The notes beneath the pieces were generated by a model that searched no databases, was not told the origin of the DNA, and saw nothing but the letters and a program-made list of their open reading frames with translations. Of a DNA stretch of 58,090 nucleotides, positions 50,031-58,090 are shown one piece after another; position 1 is the first letter of the stretch; every line of letters starts with the position of its first letter. This DNA is from Bacteroidota bacterium (GTDB lineage Bacteria > Bacteroidota > Bacteroidia > JABEUT01): contig JABCZW010000011.1 of the NCBI GenBank assembly GCA_013289475.1, forward strand, positions 1-58,090, read 5' to 3'. The translations under genes were made by a program, and so were the position numbers.

Positions 50031-51815
50031 CTATTGCAACACTCTTTCCCCATCTTTATAAATCACCTTCTTTTCTACTTTCCCGTTCTTATCATAATAT
50101 ATCCACTCACCATCTTTCAGGCTGCGTACAGTGCCATTTTTTTCAGTTATCACTTTATAATTACTAATACTCTGCACTGTACCATTTGCAAAATACGATG
50201 TGCATTTACCCGATAACTTGCCGGCAGTAAGGGTTTGTTCTTCCATTAAAACACCATATTGATCATAGAAAAGGCATTTGCCTTCAGGCAGATCGTTTTT
50301 ATAATCACATTCCTGTATTTTAATTCCGGTAGGTTGCTGAAATACCCAATGCCCGCTTTTTTTACCTGCTTTATAATTCCCTTCACGTTGCATATTTCCG
50401 TTATCAGAATAATATATCCAATGCCCTTCCTCCAGGTTATTTTTCCGTTGTCCCAGGTATTTTGGCTTGCCGTTATCATACCAACCCTTCCATTCTCCCT
50501 CCATAATAGTACCCCAGGCACTATCTCGCCATTGCCTCGATTGAGTTAATAACACGTTTCCTGCCTTATATGAACCTTCATTCTCTTCCTGCCCATTACT
50601 ATACCACGATTTCCACAAGCCATTTTCTTTATCATCAAGGTAACTTCCTTTCTCTTTTAAAACACCATTTGGAAACCACAATGTCCATTCTCCTGTTTTA
50701 AGATTGTGTTCGTAATTGCCTTGCTTCCATTTTGCATTTCCTTCGTAATAATAGGTCCAGGTACTGTCTTCCTCATCATTTTTAAAATATCCCTTTACAT
50801 CTGTATCTCCCTTTTCAGTAAAGTAAACCCAGTAACCGCTTCGCCAATTGTGGTGCATTTCGCCAATTGTCTTGGGTTTGCCATTGGTGTAAAAAAATGT
50901 CCAACGTCCATCTTTCTCGCCATTGGCATAACTACCTTTCGATTTAATTTTATTTGCCGGATAAAAAGATGAATATGTCCCATTCATTTTATTTGCAGCA
51001 TACACAGCTTCGTAATCTTCATCACCATTTTTTACATAAAACTTCCAAAGCCCGCTTTTCAGTCCCCCTGTATAATTACCTGTTGCCTCAACCTTACCGG
51101 CAACAGAATATACGGTAAGTGTTCCATTCCCGTCGGTAATAAATTTTTTACCCGTGCTGTCGTTATACTCCATAAGGTACAAAGTGCTATCGGCATGGTT
51201 AGTAACCGATTTTACCTGCCCGGTGGAATACCATTCCTGCCATTTACCCGTTTCTTTGTCTTTATTAAAATCGCCTTCACGCTGTTTTTTGCCGTTGGCA
51301 TACCACGATGTATAATGACCCTCTTTTCTATCGTTTACAAAGGCACCCTGGTTTTGCATGGTTCCATTATCAAAGTAATACGTCCATTGTCCGTTTTTAA
51401 TATCATTTTTATAAGGCGTTATGCTGCTAACATTGCCATTTTCGAACCATGTTTGCCAGCGGCCGTCTTTCTTACCATCGTTATATGATTCTATTTCAGC
51501 CGTATCTCCCTTTGAAAAGAAGAATATACATTGCCCCTCAGGATTACCCTTTTTATACTTTTTTATGGCTTTAAGCTTACCATTTTCATAAAAATTCTTC
51601 CAAATACTATCCTGATAACCGAATTTGAAAAACCCCTGTTCAGCCAATTTTCCATCACGGTACCAAATTTTGAAAGGACCATTTTGCATGCCTTCTGTAA
51701 AATTGGCTTCACTCTTTTTTATACCTTTAAGGCTATCCCAATAAACCGTTACAGGCTGGGCCTTTAAAGCAAATGCCAAGCCAATGAATAAAGCTATTAC
51801 TAGTGTTTTCCGCAT
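50031..51815 (-). CDS. Secreted YwqK/MORN-type repeat protein
   Basis: 594 residues. A signal peptide (LVIALFIGLAFALKAQ) precedes about 21 tandem repeats of 24 residues, consensus (D/E/N)G.W..YY.NGK....G.Y..(D/G)K. This is the MORN_2 repeat found in the YwqK family, annotated as toxin-antitoxin antitoxin in Bacillus, but here exported and far longer. The repeats probably form an extended beta sheet. An irregular insertion near residue 190-215 and another at about 405-425 break the period. No adjacent toxin gene. Confidence 0.85.
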   Translation of the reverse strand: MRKTLVIALFIGLAFALKAQPVTVYWDSLKGIKKSEANFTEGMQNGPFKIWYRDGKLAEQGFFKFGYQDSIWKNFYENGKLKAIKKYKKGNPEGQCIFFFSKGDTAEIESYNDGKKDGRWQTWFENGNVSSITPYKNDIKNGQWTYYFDNGTMQNQGAFVNDRKEGHYTSWYANGKKQREGDFNKDKETGKWQEWYSTGQVKSVTNHADSTLYLMEYNDSTGKKFITDGNGTLTVYSVAGKVEATGNYTGGLKSGLWKFYVKNGDEDYEAVYAANKMNGTYSSFYPANKIKSKGSYANGEKDGRWTFFYTNGKPKTIGEMHHNWRSGYWVYFTEKGDTDVKGYFKNDEEDSTWTYYYEGNAKWKQGNYEHNLKTGEWTLWFPNGVLKEKGSYLDDKENGLWKSWYSNGQEENEGSYKAGNVLLTQSRQWRDSAWGTIMEGEWKGWYDNGKPKYLGQRKNNLEEGHWIYYSDNGNMQREGNYKAGKKSGHWVFQQPTGIKIQECDYKNDLPEGKCLFYDQYGVLMEEQTLTAGKLSGKCTSYFANGTVQSISNYKVITEKNGTVRSLKDGEWIYYDKNGKVEKKVIYKDGERVLQ

Positions 51816-51993
51816 AGTTGAATAATACTTGGGGCAAAATTAATAAATGAAAAAGCCCTTATACAGAATTTAATAGAATTTAATCCACATGTTATTGATA
51901 GGGAATAAAACTGTGTCCTACTTTAAAATCAGGTGATTATGGGGAAAATTATTATATTAGTCGCCTAATATTAGCCTAATTACCCAAATACGT

Positions 51994-52875
51994 ATGAGAA
52001 TAAATTATCTCAAAACAATTACTTGCATATCAGTTGCAGCATCGCTGGCATTATTTTCGTGCCATGGCAATAGCAATAACTCCTCAACAAACAAGGGAGC
52101 TGATAGCCTAACCAAGGCTCCTAACCAAAAAGGTACCGACCAGATGGATCAGGATTCGGAGACCTACTTATTGCCATCTCCGTTACAAATTGCATCAATA
52201 TTTAAAAATTCAGGCTTAACATACCTGGCTGGTACAACAGCACCTTTTAAAGATGCAGCTGCATTTAATTCGCAATATGAACAGGCATTAAATATGGGCA
52301 TTTACAGTGCTGATCTTTCTTATTGCATACTAAACAAGCAAACTGATGACGCTGTTAAGTATCTTAATATTGTTAAATCGCTGTCCGATAAACTTGGTTT
52401 TGGCAGCGTATTTGAATCAAATTCGTTTCTTAAAAGGTTCCAGAGCAATATGAACAGTACCGACTCATTAGCTTCGCTTATAGCAGAATTGCAAATGGAA
52501 ACTGATACTTACCTTGAAAATAACAAGCAAAAATACATTGGCGTAATAGCTTTTGCCGGCGCATGGGTAGAAAGTATGCATATTGGTGGTAGTGTTTACG
52601 AAAAAGAAAAGAGCACTGGTGTTAGTTCACGTATTTGTGAACAAATGAATATACTTGAAGGTCTTGTAAAATTGCTGACCAAATACCAGGCATCAGATAG
52701 CCATATTGCAGGACTGGTTACTGAGCTCAAAACTATTAAGGCATCCTATGAAGCGTTTGATGAAGTAAAGAGCCATAACCCGGATAGCGACGAACTTATT
52801 TCACTTACCCCTGAACATATAGGCCAGCTTGGTACAACAATTAAAACTTTACGCAGCAAATTTGTTGCTTCTTAA
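51994..52875 (+). CDS. Helical lipoprotein of unknown family
   Basis: 293 residues. Lipoprotein signal ending ALFSC (lipid Cys near 24), then a Ser/Asn/Lys linker. The mature domain (LPSPLQIASIFKNSGLTYLA, MGIYSADLSYCILNKQTDDA, LNIVKSLSDKLGFGSVFESN, VIAFAGAWVESMHIGGSVYE) is almost all helical. I do not recognise a named domain, though such lipoproteins are frequent in this phylum. It is the first of three co-directional genes (next start 21 nt on). Confidence 0.62.
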   Translation: MRINYLKTITCISVAASLALFSCHGNSNNSSTNKGADSLTKAPNQKGTDQMDQDSETYLLPSPLQIASIFKNSGLTYLAGTTAPFKDAAAFNSQYEQALNMGIYSADLSYCILNKQTDDAVKYLNIVKSLSDKLGFGSVFESNSFLKRFQSNMNSTDSLASLIAELQMETDTYLENNKQKYIGVIAFAGAWVESMHIGGSVYEKEKSTGVSSRICEQMNILEGLVKLLTKYQASDSHIAGLVTELKTIKASYEAFDEVKSHNPDSDELISLTPEHIGQLGTTIKTLRSKFVAS

Positions 52876-52895
52876 TAAGGTAAAACCCACAAGGT

Positions 52896-53378
52896 ATGAT
52901 AAAACATCATTTATTCGCTCTATTGTTTGTTGCTCTACTGACAACGTCTGCTATCGGACAATCGTATGAGTATTGCGATACAAAAACTTTAAAAGATAGC
53001 TGTAAGGATTACCTCAATAAACCTTATAAATACGATGCTTCCAACATTATATTGGTTACGCTGCAGCGTAAGCCTCAACTTAAAGAACTTGAAATTCCTC
53101 TTTTCCTGGGCGAATCATACAGGTTTATATTCAACACCTATGCATTGCCTCCGGGTATTGAGATACATGTGTACAATAAAGACGCTGATCATGACAACAG
53201 GAAAGAACTTTTCAGTTGCAGTTCAAGCGGGGCAACAAAAATGTTTATTTACGAGCCTGAACATATACACAGCAAATTATATATAGACTACGTTATTCCT
53301 GCAGCACATGATGATGGAAGCGGAGGCACAGCGCCAACGGTTCAGGGTTGCGGAGTATTGGTTATTGGATACAAATAA
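52896..53378 (+). CDS. Small secreted protein, paralogue of the next gene
   Basis: 160 residues with a signal peptide (MIKHHLFALLFVALLTTSAI, then GQ). The mature part is a beta-rich domain: YCDTKTLKDSCKDYLNKPYK, YDASN, FLGESYRFIFNTYALPPGIE, HVYNKD, SKLYIDYVIPAAHDD and GCGVLVIGYK. Family not recognised. It shares the KYDxS, YRF.F, YIDY and GC.V..IGYK positions with the gene 8 nt downstream, so it is a tandem duplicate. Confidence 0.65.
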   Translation: MIKHHLFALLFVALLTTSAIGQSYEYCDTKTLKDSCKDYLNKPYKYDASNIILVTLQRKPQLKELEIPLFLGESYRFIFNTYALPPGIEIHVYNKDADHDNRKELFSCSSSGATKMFIYEPEHIHSKLYIDYVIPAAHDDGSGGTAPTVQGCGVLVIGYK

Positions 53379-53385
53379 CATTTGA

Positions 53386-53874
53386 ATGAATAGAAAACTA
53401 ATTCTGATTTGCGCTTTTATTTGTATCCCTTTCCTGGAAAAAAGCAGTTTGTTTTCACAATGTAATCCCAATAAAATTGCCCGTAAATATAAGGGCAACC
53501 TTAAAGATTATAAATACGACAGTTCTGCGTATAACGAAATTCAATTTACCGATAAGCCCCAAACCATTGAAGTAGTATTTTCGGCATATGCAGGCAACAT
53601 ATATAAACTTGTTTTCGGCACATCTTTTTTTGACGAGAATGTGAAAGTTAATATTTATGATAAAAGCATGCGCGTAAAGAACAGGAAAAAAGTTTATGAT
53701 AATGATAACGGTATTGACAACCTGTTTTGGGAACAACTCATAAATAAACCCGGAACCTATTATATTGACTACGACGTACCTGCAAAAGGCACATGCAAAG
53801 CTGATGATGGCTGTGTGGTAATACTTATAGGCTATAAGGATGCACCTGCTGCAACCACTAAAACAGGCAAATAA
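53386..53874 (+). CDS. Small secreted protein, paralogue of the previous gene
   Basis: 162 residues. Signal peptide MNRKLILICAFICIPFLEKS. Shared with its neighbour: LKDYKYDSSAYNEI, IYKLVFGTSFFDENVKVNIY, GTYYIDYDVPAKGT and DDGCVVILIGYKD. The length and cysteine near the C-terminus are alike. Probably a secreted beta-sandwich; no function inferred. The start ATG is 8 nt after the preceding stop. Confidence 0.65.
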   Translation: MNRKLILICAFICIPFLEKSSLFSQCNPNKIARKYKGNLKDYKYDSSAYNEIQFTDKPQTIEVVFSAYAGNIYKLVFGTSFFDENVKVNIYDKSMRVKNRKKVYDNDNGIDNLFWEQLINKPGTYYIDYDVPAKGTCKADDGCVVILIGYKDAPAATTKTGK

Positions 53875-53939
53875 CATACATTTTTAAGCTAATTTGGGGC
53901 AAATGCTAAATTTGCTTCCCTATCTGAAATATTTATCTT

Positions 53940-55118
53940 ATGGCTACAGACAATTTCCAGGCTCCCGATTATTTTTTGTTAGACGAGCTTTTTACTGAAG
54001 AACACAGGCTGATACGTGATACAGCAAGAGCATTTATAAAAAAAGAACTATCGCCCATTATAGAAGAAGCCTGCCAAAAATGCGAGTTCCCTAAGCAAAT
54101 TGTGAAAGGGCTTGCCAGTATTGGCGCCTTTGGCCCAACTATTCCGCCACAGTATGGTGGTGCCGGGCTCGACTATATATCGTACGGGCTTATAATGCAG
54201 GAAATTGAAAGAGGTGATTCAGGCATCCGTTCCATGGCATCGGTGCAGGGTTCATTGGTAATGTACCCAATATATGCTTTTGGTACCGAGGAACAGAAAA
54301 AGAAGTTTCTTCCCCCATTGGCAAGCGGAGATAAAATAGGCTGCTTTGGCCTTACAGAACCTGACCATGGCTCTAATCCGTCGGGTATGATAACTCACTT
54401 TAAAGATAAAGGCGATTATTATTTATTGAATGGCGCTAAAATGTGGATATCCAATTCCCCCATTGCAGATGTTGCAGTAGTATGGGCAAAAGATGACAGG
54501 GGAATAATTCGCGGACTTATTGTAGAAAAAGGAATGAAAGGCTTTACTGCTCCTGAAACACATAACAAGTGGTCACTGCGTGCGAGCGCCACCGGCGAAC
54601 TTGTATTTGATAATGTAAAAGTGCCTAAAGAAAACTTATTGCCTAATGTAGAAGGGCTTAAAGGCCCTTTATCATGCCTTAATATGGCACGGTATGGTAT
54701 ATCGTGGGGTGTAGTTGGCGCTGCAATGGATTGCTATGATGCTGCACTAAGGTACTCCAAAGAGCGTGTACAGTTTGGAAGGCCTATTGGCGGATTTCAG
54801 CTTACACAAAAGAAACTGGCAGAGATGATTACCGAGATAACCAAGGCACAATTGCTTTGTTGGAGATTGGGAACATTAATGAACGAAAAGAGAGCTACAC
54901 CTGCTCAAATATCAATGGCTAAGCGTAATAATGTTAACATGGCACTGCAAATTGCACGCGAGGCAAGGCAAATATTTGGCGGCATGGGCATTACCGGTGA
55001 ATATCCTATTATGCGCCACATGATGAACCTTGAATCGGTAATAACATACGAGGGCACACATGATATACACCTTCTTATTACCGGCCAGGATATTACGGGC
55101 CTTGCAGCATTCTCATAA
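53940..55118 (+). CDS. gcdH: Glutaryl-CoA dehydrogenase
   Basis: 392 residues, acyl-CoA dehydrogenase fold. It oxidises and decarboxylates glutaryl-CoA to crotonyl-CoA with FAD, in Lys and Trp catabolism. Assignment to the GCDH branch rests on YGLIMQEIERGDSGIRSMAS, GCFGLTEPDHGSNPSGM, MWISNSPIADVAVVWAK, LNMARYGISWGVVGAAMDC and LESVITYEGTHDIHLLITGQ with catalytic Glu371. A TAAATTTG box lies at 53907-53914. Single gene; it complements the kmo gene elsewhere in the window. Confidence 0.93.
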   Translation: MATDNFQAPDYFLLDELFTEEHRLIRDTARAFIKKELSPIIEEACQKCEFPKQIVKGLASIGAFGPTIPPQYGGAGLDYISYGLIMQEIERGDSGIRSMASVQGSLVMYPIYAFGTEEQKKKFLPPLASGDKIGCFGLTEPDHGSNPSGMITHFKDKGDYYLLNGAKMWISNSPIADVAVVWAKDDRGIIRGLIVEKGMKGFTAPETHNKWSLRASATGELVFDNVKVPKENLLPNVEGLKGPLSCLNMARYGISWGVVGAAMDCYDAALRYSKERVQFGRPIGGFQLTQKKLAEMITEITKAQLLCWRLGTLMNEKRATPAQISMAKRNNVNMALQIAREARQIFGGMGITGEYPIMRHMMNLESVITYEGTHDIHLLITGQDITGLAAFS

Positions 55119-55194
55119 AAAAAAGTAATTCAGGGTTCTGTTCGTCTTTATTATACAGCTTACATATACATGTAACCCTAAAAAAATAGTTCTT

Positions 55195-55608
55195 ATGTCG
55201 ACCAATGAATTAATGAACAATTTGCAGGAAGACGAGGGGATATATATTCCTGGAGTTTGCAATATTGGTAAACAAGAAATAAAAAGGCGTAGGAATGGGG
55301 CTATTTTTGGTACAATTCTTACTGCAGTAATTATGGCTATTTTACTTTTAGCTCATGCCGATAAACTATGGCGTTTTCTTGTTTTTCTCCCACTGGTATC
55401 GGTAGGTATAGGTTTTCAACAATGGTATTATAAGTTTTGCGCGGGTTTTGGCATGAAAGGTGTTTTTAACTTCAAGCAATTAGGAGAGTCTATCACTGTA
55501 GACCAGGCTGAAATGTTAAAAGCCGACAGGTCAAAAGCTATAAAAATGATTGTAATCAGTATTTTGTTTGGCTTAGTTTTAACTATAGCTTTTTATTTAA
55601 TTTCTTGA
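55195..55608 (+). CDS. Small membrane protein of unknown family
   Basis: 137 residues with three predicted transmembrane helices (GAIFGTILTAVIMAILLLAH, LWRFLVFLPLVSVGIGFQQW, MIVISILFGLVLTIAFYLIS). The soluble segment between helices 2 and 3 (YYKFCAGFGMKGVFNFKQLG) is conserved-looking. No named domain. The next gene starts on a TTG overlapping this stop by 4 bp. Confidence 0.62.
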   Translation: MSTNELMNNLQEDEGIYIPGVCNIGKQEIKRRRNGAIFGTILTAVIMAILLLAHADKLWRFLVFLPLVSVGIGFQQWYYKFCAGFGMKGVFNFKQLGESITVDQAEMLKADRSKAIKMIVISILFGLVLTIAFYLIS

Positions 55609-56474
55609 AAAGAAAAGTAAAAATATCCTTCTATACTTTGGTACTGCTTGTATTTGCAGGTATTGCTTTTGCAGCTATGCCGGTTGGTGATACCACCATA
55701 GTCGATGCACATACTATTCTTACAGGCCTTTTTAAAAACGTTGGCAATATTAAAACACTTACTTATACCATGGTTTATAACGAACGCCTGGATGGAGGTA
55801 AATCACATGTCGATAGTTCTTATGTAAAACTTCAGCGGGTTCCACACAGAATTTTCATGAAAATGTCGGACGGAGCTGAAGTTCTCTGGGCAGAAGGAGT
55901 TAATAATGGTAATGCTTGGGTGCATCCTAATTCATTCCCTTATGTAACACTTGAGCTTGATCCTGATGGAATGGTAATGCGGAAAAATCAACATCATGGT
56001 ATTGAAAATGCAGGGTTCGATTATTTTGCTTCCGTGTTAAAACAAGCAGCTGACAAGGTTGGTAAAAATTTCGATTCGCATTTTTTATACCTGGGCGAAA
56101 TGACGTTTAGCGGAATTAAATGCTACAAATTGGTAGTAATTGACCCGGACTTTAAATACACTTCTTACCTTGTTACCAAGGGAGAAACAATTTATTCAAT
56201 TGCTAAAAAGCTATCGGTTAGTGAGTATATGATCATGCAACATAATGATCTTAGCTCTTATACCGATATAAGCGCAGGGCAAACCATAATGGTTCCTTCA
56301 GATTATGGCAAAGAAATGACTCTGTATATTGATGAAACATCGATGCTGCCATTGCTATTAAGAGTAGACGATGAAAAAGGTTTGTTTGAGCAATTCATTT
56401 TCAGAAACCTGAAAGTGAACCCGGCCATTGCAGCAGCAGAGTTTTCGAAAGAATACAAGGATTATCACTTTTAA
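55605..56474 (+). CDS. DUF1571-like secreted protein with an inserted LysM domain
   Basis: 289 residues with a TTG start (TTGA overlap with the previous stop) and a signal peptide (KISFYTLVLLVFAGIAFAAM). Residues ~30-185 (NIKTLTYTMVYNERLDGGKS, VKLQRVPHRIFMKMSDGAEV) and the C-terminal ~55 residues (EMTLYIDETSMLPLLLRVDD, FEQFIFRNLKVN) together look like a single LolA/DUF1571 half barrel. A LysM (YLVTKGETIYSIAKKLSVSE ... ISAGQTIMVP, about 187-231) is inserted between them. LysM binds peptidoglycan, so the protein probably sits on the cell wall. Confidence 0.75.
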   Translation: MKRKVKISFYTLVLLVFAGIAFAAMPVGDTTIVDAHTILTGLFKNVGNIKTLTYTMVYNERLDGGKSHVDSSYVKLQRVPHRIFMKMSDGAEVLWAEGVNNGNAWVHPNSFPYVTLELDPDGMVMRKNQHHGIENAGFDYFASVLKQAADKVGKNFDSHFLYLGEMTFSGIKCYKLVVIDPDFKYTSYLVTKGETIYSIAKKLSVSEYMIMQHNDLSSYTDISAGQTIMVPSDYGKEMTLYIDETSMLPLLLRVDDEKGLFEQFIFRNLKVNPAIAAAEFSKEYKDYHF

Positions 56475-56491
56475 CCTACCTCTTCTCTTTC

Positions 56492-57172
56492 TTATTTAGT
56501 ATCGATACTTGCCGGAGCAAACATGGGCATAGCATACTTCATTAGCATTGCTGTATTTTTTATATTCAGCTTCTTTAATATATTTTGCTTATGGGTTTCT
56601 GCTGTTCTCCTGCTAATGCTAAGTTTTTCACCTATCTCGTCATTCGTGCAGGCATTTACAATGTATTTAAGTACTTCTATTTCCCTATGTGAAAGCAGGC
56701 TTTCAATTTTTTCCCTTATAGCAGCGCTTTTAACATTATCCGGAGAGTTATTATCAAAAGTCACCAGTTTAGTGGTAACTTCATTAGAATAATAACTTCC
56801 GCCATTTACTATCGTTTCTATTGCTTTAAGCAGCTCTTCCGGCGCTATGTTCTTTAAAATAAACCCTTTAACTCCTGTTTTGATCATTTTATCTATATAC
56901 ATATACTCATTGTAATTAGACAAAGCGAGTATTTTAGCCTGCGGATCATTTACAAGAATTTTAGCCGCAGCTTCTGCACCGCTTATATTAGGCAATTGAT
57001 AATCCATTATAATAATATCCGGATGGGCTTTTGCTTTTGTCACACCTTGTTCTCCATCTTCAGCCTCGTCTATTATAAACTTGTAGGTATCTTCCTGCGA
57101 TTCAAGCATTGACCTTATGCCGTCACGTATCATTTTATGGTCATCTACAAGCAATATTTTAAGTTTTCTCAT
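56492..57172 (-). CDS. NarL/FixJ-type response regulator
   Basis: 226 residues. Receiver: LKILLVDDHKMIRDGIRSML, phospho-Asp57 in IIIMDYQLPNISG, and ALSNYNEY. LuxR-type HTH: LSHREIEVLKYIVNACTNDE, IGEKLSISRRTAETHKQNIL. It begins 8 nt after the upstream kinase, forming a two-component pair. Target genes unknown. Confidence 0.95.
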   Translation of the reverse strand: MRKLKILLVDDHKMIRDGIRSMLESQEDTYKFIIDEAEDGEQGVTKAKAHPDIIIMDYQLPNISGAEAAAKILVNDPQAKILALSNYNEYMYIDKMIKTGVKGFILKNIAPEELLKAIETIVNGGSYYSNEVTTKLVTFDNNSPDNVKSAAIREKIESLLSHREIEVLKYIVNACTNDEIGEKLSISRRTAETHKQNILKKLNIKNTAMLMKYAMPMFAPASIDTK

Positions 57173-57180
57173 ACAGAATT

Positions 57181-58090
57181 TTATTTAGTCCCGTTAGTAT
57201 ACGGAATAAGCATTTCATATTTTGTTCCAAATCCGGGTACACTGCTGATTTTTAAAATACCATTATACGACTCCACCCGCGACTTCATATTTTTCAAACC
57301 CATTCCTGTATATTCATCCATTTTCTTTATTTCAAATCCCTTTCCATTGTCCTGTAACAATACAGATACATTGCCAGATACAAAAGTTGCGTTCATGCGA
57401 ACAATTACTTTTTTGGCCTTACCGTGCTTAATACTATTATTAATAAATTCCTGTACTATGCGGAATACTGTAATTTCGAGTGCTTTATCAAGAGCAGGAA
57501 AATTATCTTCTATCGAAATATCAAAAGTCATTTTAGAACCCAACTTAAGTTTGGTGCATAGTTCTTTTACAGCATAGCTCAATCCAAAATTCTGCAGGGT
57601 GCCTGGCATTATATTAAAACTTATGTTCGATAATTCAGTCATAGCATCGCTTAAAGCATCTTTCGAGCGCGATAGAATAGTCTCATATTTCTGATCTTGT
57701 TTGCTATGCTGCATTGCTTTTAATGCTTCAATGTAAAATTTAATGCCCGATAATTTTTGCCCAAGGCTGTCATGCAAGTCGGTTGCAATTCTCTTCCTTT
57801 CTTTCTCCTGGGTATCTACTACTGTTCTCACCAACAGGTTTTCTATTTCCCGTTGCCTCGACATATCTTTCACAATTCCCTGGTAACCCACTACCTCGCC
57901 CGATTCATTATGTGCCTTACTCATTGAAACCAGGCAGTTTATAAGTGTTTTGTGCTGGTCTCTTATTTTAAGCTTAAAATCTACAACAAACTCATTTGTA
58001 TCAAGTTCATGCAGAAGAAGGTCCCGCTCATCATTATCAGATATCAGCTCAAAAAATGTTTTTACATTAAATGATTCTTTTGAAATTTTA
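57181..58090 (-). CDS. PAS-containing HisKA_3 sensor kinase, 5'-truncated by the window edge
   Basis: The frame remains open to the last base: before the internal Met at 57924 it reads CLVS, DFKLKIRDQHK and ELISDNDERDLLLHEL, a PAS/PAC domain. After it come RIATDLHDSLGQKLSGIKFY with the phospho-His, FRIVQEFINNSIKHGKAKKV, LQDNGKGFEI and GMGLKNMKSRVESY, the NarX/DegS-type kinase core. At least 303 codons are visible; further N-terminal domains lie outside the window. Partner of the LuxR-type regulator. Confidence 0.93.
   Translation of the reverse strand, partial: KISKESFNVKTFFELISDNDERDLLLHELDTNEFVVDFKLKIRDQHKTLINCLVSMSKAHNESGEVVGYQGIVKDMSRQREIENLLVRTVVDTQEKERKRIATDLHDSLGQKLSGIKFYIEALKAMQHSKQDQKYETILSRSKDALSDAMTELSNISFNIMPGTLQNFGLSYAVKELCTKLKLGSKMTFDISIEDNFPALDKALEITVFRIVQEFINNSIKHGKAKKVIVRMNATFVSGNVSVLLQDNGKGFEIKKMDEYTGMGLKNMKSRVESYNGILKISSVPGFGTKYEMLIPYTNGTK

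Noticed and set aside
50034..51767. Several plus-strand frames opposite the YwqK gene
   Set aside because: They recur with the repeat period of the minus-strand gene and are rich in Phe/Ile, the usual shadow composition.
50031..51815. A toxin-antitoxin module
   Set aside because: The YwqK label alone suggests it, but there is no adjacent toxin-like gene and the protein has a signal peptide.
1..58090. A mobile island, prophage or restriction/defence locus
   Set aside because: No integrase, transposase, phage structural gene, attachment repeat or nuclease/methylase set was seen; the single tRNA has no neighbouring direct repeat that I could find.

Overview
The window is a piece of a Bacteroidota chromosome, most likely Chitinophagales/Sphingobacteriia-like. 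The evidence is low G+C (about 40% by eye), the -7 promoter box TAnnTTTG in front of many genes, four proteins with C-terminal type IX secretion (T9SS) sorting domains, an ECF sigma/FecR/TonB-dependent receptor locus, DUF4249 and GloVer-repeat proteins, and few Shine-Dalgarno sequences. It is ordinary chromosome rather than a mobile island: I see no insertion sequence, integrase, phage gene, CRISPR array or rRNA. The left edge cuts an LD-carboxypeptidase gene and the right edge cuts a sensor kinase gene.

Layout, 1-15.5 kb: partial ldcA and a DUF4412 protein; a tight yraN-hemJ-kmo run; an outer-membrane protein; a PLP-dependent aromatic amino acid decarboxylase convergent with glycyl-tRNA synthetase; a T9SS cargo protein; a translation/nucleotide block rplM-rpsI-rpsB-tsf-pyrH; then pth, rplY and prs on the minus strand. 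15.5-16 kb is the largest gene-free stretch.

16-26 kb: a GloVer-repeat T9SS protein; a four-gene SRPBCC/ArsR operon with two palindromic operators around its own promoter; and an ECF signalling/uptake locus (sigma, FecR, an STN-domain protein with surface repeats, TonB-dependent receptor, DUF4249 lipoprotein). Two near-identical 30-bp promoter elements sit in front of the sigma and receptor genes. 26-32 kb: a two-component pair, an SH3b protein, an outer-membrane protein, and two paralogous secreted or anchored YqaE/Pmp3 proteins.

32-34.7 kb: the most interesting locus. Three tightly coupled genes encode an RPE-fold epimerase fused to a CBS pair, a divergent DAHP synthase-type PEP aldolase, and an XRE-like domain fused to a KdsC-type HAD phosphatase. 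The set mirrors the KDO trio KdsD-KdsA-KdsC, but with the SIS isomerase replaced by an epimerase barrel, so I read it as a candidate undescribed 3-deoxy-sugar-acid pathway. 34.7-44 kb: T9SS proteins, lipoproteins, a LytS/LytTR pair, DoxX, an M28 peptidase, a cytochrome b561-like protein, a tRNA-Met(CAU), a lysine-rich START-domain fusion, PAP2 and a CxxCH lipoprotein. 44-58 kb: free methionine sulfoxide reductase, an Ig-like lipoprotein, an MBOAT/SGNH O-acetylation pair, a 21-repeat YwqK/MORN protein, a lipoprotein and two paralogous small secreted proteins, glutaryl-CoA dehydrogenase, a DUF1571-like protein with an inserted LysM, and a LuxR-type two-component pair.

All functional calls rest on reading protein motifs by eye; no database search was possible.
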